From an uncultured Erysipelotrichaceae bacterium (GTDB taxonomy: Bacteria > Bacillota_I > Bacilli_A > Erysipelotrichales > Erysipelotrichaceae): a DNA stretch of 64,000 bases. Position 1 is the first letter of the stretch, and every line of letters starts with the position of its first letter. The stretch spans positions 1 to 64,000 of the forward strand of contig CATJXY010000034.1 in the NCBI GenBank assembly GCA_949744505.1, written 5' to 3'. This document shows, one piece after another, positions 60,601-64,000 of the stretch. The translations under genes and the position numbers were made by a program. The notes beneath the pieces were generated by a model, which made no database searches, was not told the origin of the DNA, and worked only from the letters and a program-made list of their open reading frames with translations.

Positions 60601-63468
60601 TGTGAATTCCACATATACAGTATGATCTTTATCTACATTTTCGAAAACATATTCATTTTTATTTAATAAATCATCACGAATAACACCATCGACCATCACA
60701 TAATTTACATACCAATTTTCTTCTGGCTCCCATGTAACTTTAGCGGTTTCTTTATAATCATATTTTCCTGTTCCCGTAATATAGCCACGACCATTTTTGA
60801 CAATAGTCACATCATATGTATTAATCTTCCAAATCGCATGTACAACTGTATCATCTTTTAACCCCGTATTTTCGTTAAATCTAACAAAATTATCAGGATC
60901 TGCATTTGGATCGGTTGACCATCCACAGAATGTATAACCAATAGTTTCAGGAGATTTAGGAAGTGAATGATTCACATCTTTTACTGTTTCACCAATAACA
61001 TACGGATAATCATCTTTAAAAATAAGATTATCTTCTATATGATCCGGATGGTTCCATTCAAAAGATAAATTCAAAGCGTAACGAACAGTTAATGTTTTAC
61101 TGTTTGTTATATAACCTCCTGCTAAATTACCCGAAGTGAACCAGCGATATTCTAATCGATATACACCTAAATCATCATCTGTAGGATGTCTTTGTGCTAA
61201 TAGTAATTCTTGTAAGCTCTTATCAGTCGCAATATCCCGTGGTTCATATTTACCCGTTTCTTCATTAAATTTAGAAACCACAACAACAATTTTTCCACCT
61301 AATTCACTAGGCAAATCAACCCCGACAGTTTTTACAGCACCGTTTTCATCTACTTCATATCCAAATGTAGTATCATTAAGCGGATACCCACTATTCTTAA
61401 TATTACCGCTGTCAACATTACTTGCTTCTCCGACTGCAAAGGTAACATTTTTTCTATGATCATAAATTGTATCATTTTCATCTATTCGATTATCTGACGG
61501 AACATAGACAACACCTGAATTGCTTTTTGCATCTCCCACCGAAATAACCGTTGTAGGAACTAAACGCATGAAACGCTTTCCGATTATATTCTCACCGTTT
61601 TGAGGATTCTTAATTCCTGTATTAACGGAAACATCAACCCAACCAACACCCGGAGTAAAGTTCATCGTTTCATAAGTTTTTGAATCAATCGTGATGACAT
61701 CCATACCATACATATCTCCTTTAACCTGACATGTATATCCTTCACGAGTAGCCCAAGTAATATCTAAACCCTTATCCGGTTTATATCCGGCTAATTCATT
61801 ATTTGTCAATGGGAATAAAACAGTAATATCTCGTACAGTATCATAATCTGTGGTACTAAATTCGGCTAATTCATCTTGTGTTTTATTCAAATTTGAAGGT
61901 TGCAATAACGCTGTACAAACGGAAGCAGCAGAATAAGCTCTAGCAATAGCACGATCTGTTTCATTACCAAAACTCTCATCAGGATTCGCAAATACAGCAA
62001 GTTGTGGATACATTGCATCAGTATAAACCCAATCTGTTTCTCCAAACTTTCCTTTCATTGCATCACCGATCATCTGACCGGTCAAATAACCTGTTACACC
62101 ATTAAGATCTTTATGTAAAGTATTTCCTACTGCATATTCTCTCATTCCGGTTGTTTGCTTATCGTAATAACTATTATTGAAAGTTCCGACTGTAGCACCA
62201 CCAACTCCAGCAATCGTAGAATTTTTTCCCGGTTTTGAAACAGTTTGCGTCGTACCTACTTCACCGGCTGCATAACAGTTGGTAATTGCCAAAGCAGCAG
62301 CAGTTCCGGAATTACTTCCATAAAATCCACCCATGTTAGAAGCAGTGTTTTGCATACCAACCATAGAAGTACTGTAACAATTAATGAAAGAATCCAAATC
62401 TGCCTCACTTCTTCCGAAGAATCCACCTACATTTGAAGTTCCTTCAACAACACCTGCAGAGAAACAATTCTTAAATGTATTTCCCAAATGGCAAATACCA
62501 GCAAAAACTCCACCATCAGAGTTACAATATAATTTTACATTCGTAAAACAGTTTTCAACCCAGCACCATCCTGGACAAGAAACAAATCCTCCGGAGTGAG
62601 TAGCTGTTGAAATATCATAACTGTCAATTGAATAACTGTTTGTTACTTTTGTACCAGAAAGCGGGCCGGCAAAGGATCCGACACAAGAAGTTCCGTAAAC
62701 AGTGACATTTCGAACATGGCACTGATCAACTATTGTACGATATCTAGTTGCTTCTGTAGAACTTGCTTCGATTCCAGTTGTTGAACTCCATGCAGTAAAA
62801 ATACCTCCCGTGTGAGCTCCTCCATGAACAACTGAGTCTTCAAGAGATACTTGGAACAATTTTCCTTGTCCCATAAATCCAACAACCGCACCGGTATATT
62901 GTTGTCCACCGGAATAAACATAGGCATACCGAAAACGGATATTTTGCATCAAAAACTTAGAATCCGGATTACGTCCACCACTTGTATTTCCCGTTGCGGC
63001 AATTAAACCTGTATATGTACCATTTCTATTTATATACAAGTTATAAACTGTATACCCATTTCCTTCAATTGTAATACCTCCCGGATCTGCCACCGGAGAC
63101 CAATTTACTTTATTTCGACCACCTAAGTCAATATCATTCATTAATTCCATGGACTTTTTGTTTACTAATGCCCAACGAAATTGCGCTGCAGTATAAACAT
63201 CCAAAAGTCCATCACCGTCAGCATCTTCAGTAGGTTGAACAGCATTTCCTGTCCAAACCTCTTCAGCAGGGACATTGTTGTCCTTATTCACTTTTTGCAT
63301 TTCCAAGTATTCATTATATCGTTCTTGATAAACACGCGATAAATAAGTATTCCATGCCTCCCCAGGCTGAATGGTTACCTCTGCAAATATCTTGATAGAA
63401 TCAAGACTTACGGAAAAAACCATAAGAATACACAGAATCAATTGAAAAATTCGTTTTAGCCGTTTCAT
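57652..63468 (-). CDS. large secreted, C-terminally anchored repeat surface protein (GLUG-like, Listeria-Bacteroides-type and tandem repeat domains)
   Basis: 1938 aa; signal peptide; Gly/Ser/Cys-rich GLUG-like N-terminal region; GYTFCGWSTDPNADPDNFVRF..TVVHAIWK; about 11 repeats of GxGxIxxxxxVxxGxxxxVxWxxxxGxxVxxVxVDGV...F..V..DHxVxVxF; NTGDESN-TM-KKKRKKS. Confidence 0.92.
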   Translation of the reverse strand: MKRLKRIFQLILCILMVFSVSLDSIKIFAEVTIQPGEAWNTYLSRVYQERYNEYLEMQKVNKDNNVPAEEVWTGNAVQPTEDADGDGLLDVYTAAQFRWALVNKKSMELMNDIDLGGRNKVNWSPVADPGGITIEGNGYTVYNLYINRNGTYTGLIAATGNTSGGRNPDSKFLMQNIRFRYAYVYSGGQQYTGAVVGFMGQGKLFQVSLEDSVVHGGAHTGGIFTAWSSTTGIEASSTEATRYRTIVDQCHVRNVTVYGTSCVGSFAGPLSGTKVTNSYSIDSYDISTATHSGGFVSCPGWCWVENCFTNVKLYCNSDGGVFAGICHLGNTFKNCFSAGVVEGTSNVGGFFGRSEADLDSFINCYSTSMVGMQNTASNMGGFYGSNSGTAAALAITNCYAAGEVGTTQTVSKPGKNSTIAGVGGATVGTFNNSYYDKQTTGMREYAVGNTLHKDLNGVTGYLTGQMIGDAMKGKFGETDWVYTDAMYPQLAVFANPDESFGNETDRAIARAYSAASVCTALLQPSNLNKTQDELAEFSTTDYDTVRDITVLFPLTNNELAGYKPDKGLDITWATREGYTCQVKGDMYGMDVITIDSKTYETMNFTPGVGWVDVSVNTGIKNPQNGENIIGKRFMRLVPTTVISVGDAKSNSGVVYVPSDNRIDENDTIYDHRKNVTFAVGEASNVDSGNIKNSGYPLNDTTFGYEVDENGAVKTVGVDLPSELGGKIVVVVSKFNEETGKYEPRDIATDKSLQELLLAQRHPTDDDLGVYRLEYRWFTSGNLAGGYITNSKTLTVRYALNLSFEWNHPDHIEDNLIFKDDYPYVIGETVKDVNHSLPKSPETIGYTFCGWSTDPNADPDNFVRFNENTGLKDDTVVHAIWKINTYDVTIVKNGRGYITGTGKYDYKETAKVTWEPEENWYVNYVMVDGVIRDDLLNKNEYVFENVDKDHTVYVEFTQDKNANNKDEYYQVTTTKTGGDETCIISNSVSVKAGENAEVTWSAGDEYEIKKILVDGIVVEANQLSEYVFNAVSKNHNVEVVFEKKAQKNTIHVSESYSTISTSKRGDGSITTSSSVKNGDSYSVEWSANAGSHVEKVLIDGIECTDENILNANQITFDAVDGDHTIEVIFEKDTPEPVDPDVTKDIYKIDTLITGGPGSISPSKTVEVKTDSTGSESVSYTVDWTTPDQRYKVQNIYVDGESVEANSQVVFDNIDRDHKVTVVLEPNLFEVKTVVEGNGSITQGATVFWGENYTVEYQAADGWKLQQIYRDGDALIEYPEENEPEEEVQNDDSEIETYSLENDENEVELFSMENTDELENDEASMISLMNLNEEENDILPLANDDSQDVGPIEFNAIENDHVVHVVFVRADVDPDEPIDETIKHTVSTSLSGGIGNVTPGAVLDDGSGYTVSWDIAEGYEVESVEVKVNGISKEGLVTDNKVVLENLGDDIEVNVKLRPSKTVNIDGSKPDDVNKPLHNIYTSIEKGAGTISSSLIGVQEGSNQTVTWTFGNDSAIRTIYVDGVIRDDLLSTGQLLFENITQDHRVEIFMKENPNGTEGTVDKDTYRVLTSISGNGTISDSSSVAKGENAHVDWSPAAGYEVSKVLIDGVERENLKNANGIDFNNIGTNHTVHVEFKKIGSSEDDPDDKVNKYSILTSMEGNGTISPSSVVSEGENKTVTWEAKGDSVVSAVIVDGVIRDDLIHSNSYSFENVNSDHSIEVLFKNKKDADQIPDKDKENHIFIKTSSIGQGTISPSVGLSEGESYTVSWEAKEGWKVAGVIVDGLNADSLTEVDHITFNNASKSHTVLVVFVPTEGKQPAPSHKIETDIEGGKGTITATGEAEEGDSYTVTWEPADGYEVEKVIVDGIERPDLIIAGHLTLDFVDGEHSIKVIMRKRPNADVAAVNTGDESNLTLAVTLTVISGALLLSLILMKKKRKKS
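57777..60825 (-). repeat. about 11 divergent tandem protein repeats (~75-95 aa each; one with a long insertion)
   Basis: Counted by eye in the translation, from INTYDVTIVKNG to VDGEHSIKVIMRKRPN. Confidence 0.85.
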
Positions 63469-63622
63469 AAGCTTCCTCCCTTTTCCTTTTTATAATCAGT
63501 GACTATATAAATATAAAATTCACATGGTTACATTCAGTAATATTTAAACACCAAATTTTTCATTAGTCAAGGAAAAGCGGTTACATTTATTTCTTAATCA
63601 TAGTTTTAACTAAATTAAAAAT

Positions 63623-63644
63623 AAAAAGCGTTTTCACGCTTTTT
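63623..63644 (-). terminator. greA terminator
   Basis: AAAAAGCGTGAAAACGCTTTTT on the minus strand, just after the greA stop. Confidence 0.8.
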
Positions 63645-63647
63645 CGA

Positions 63648-64000
63648 TTATTTAATAGAAATAATTTGAACATCATAAGGTTCTTCAACATGAACCGTTA
63701 CAACAGAATTTACTTTTTTGTCCAAGATTGCCATAGCTAATGGTGTGACATTAGATAACTTTCCGTTTAAAGGATCAGCTTCAACTGAACCAACGATAGT
63801 GAAGGTTTCTTCCTCATTAAGTTCTAAATCTTTCACTGTTACTGTACTTCCCAACTTAACTACACGAGTTCCACCTTTTTTATCATCAATTAACTCAATA
63901 TTCTTCAGCATTACTTCCAAATCACGGATTCTTGCTTCAACACGAGCCTGCTTATCTCTTGCTGCATCATAGTCAGCATTTTCGGATAAATCTCCTTGAG
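63648..64000 (-). CDS. greA: transcription elongation factor GreA (5' end outside window)
   Basis: Minus frame reads through the right edge: GDLSENADYDAARDKQARVEARIRDLEVMLKNIELID...; C-terminal FKBP-like GreA domain. Confidence 0.96.
   Translation of the reverse strand, partial: QGDLSENADYDAARDKQARVEARIRDLEVMLKNIELIDDKKGGTRVVKLGSTVTVKDLELNEEETFTIVGSVEADPLNGKLSNVTPLAMAILDKKVNSVVTVHVEEPYDVQIISIK

Noticed and set aside
60319-60666. 115-aa plus-strand ORF
   Set aside because: Antisense to the well-supported surface protein repeats; composition is an artefact of the reverse strand, and no RBS or domain is seen.
57777-60825. Repeat tract considered as a CRISPR array or DNA satellite
   Set aside because: Repeats are long, diverged and in one open frame; no short identical repeats with unique spacers.

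Overview
This is a 64 kb low-GC Firmicutes chromosomal window. Gene content and synteny suggest an Erysipelotrichia-type, spore-forming or formerly spore-forming lineage, but I ran no database search. It is mostly conserved core genome: T-box-hisS-aspS-6S RNA, a Ca2+ P-type ATPase, lspA-rluD, rnhC-cvpA-mutS2-uvrC, gerE-like, vanY-like, racE-like, tRNA-Arg, gerM, tig-lon-ysxC, spoIVB-spo0A-dinB, spoIIM-xerD-deoB, smc-ftsY-ylxM, ackA-nrnA-hup and comEA-comEC-holA. A very large repeat surface protein precedes a partial greA at the right edge. Nearly all genes are on + up to about 40.7 kb and all are on - after that. I found no CRISPR array, prophage or transposon, and no clearly new multi-gene system. 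The best leads are: (1) a gerE-like gene followed by a VanY-like protein and a RacE/MurI-like protein that both appear to lack key catalytic residues; (2) the hup terminator hairpin, whose 3' arm is also the Shine-Dalgarno of the next gene; (3) a strong promoter with a DtxR/MntR-like palindrome at +1 of a ZIP transporter; (4) a hisS-aspS T-box with a GACAC (Asp/His) candidate specifier; (5) a tandem AAA+ protein with a degenerate first module; (6) a RidA protein with a Cys-rich tail; (7) an 11-repeat surface protein with a long acidic insertion in one repeat. All family calls come from reading motifs in the supplied translations.
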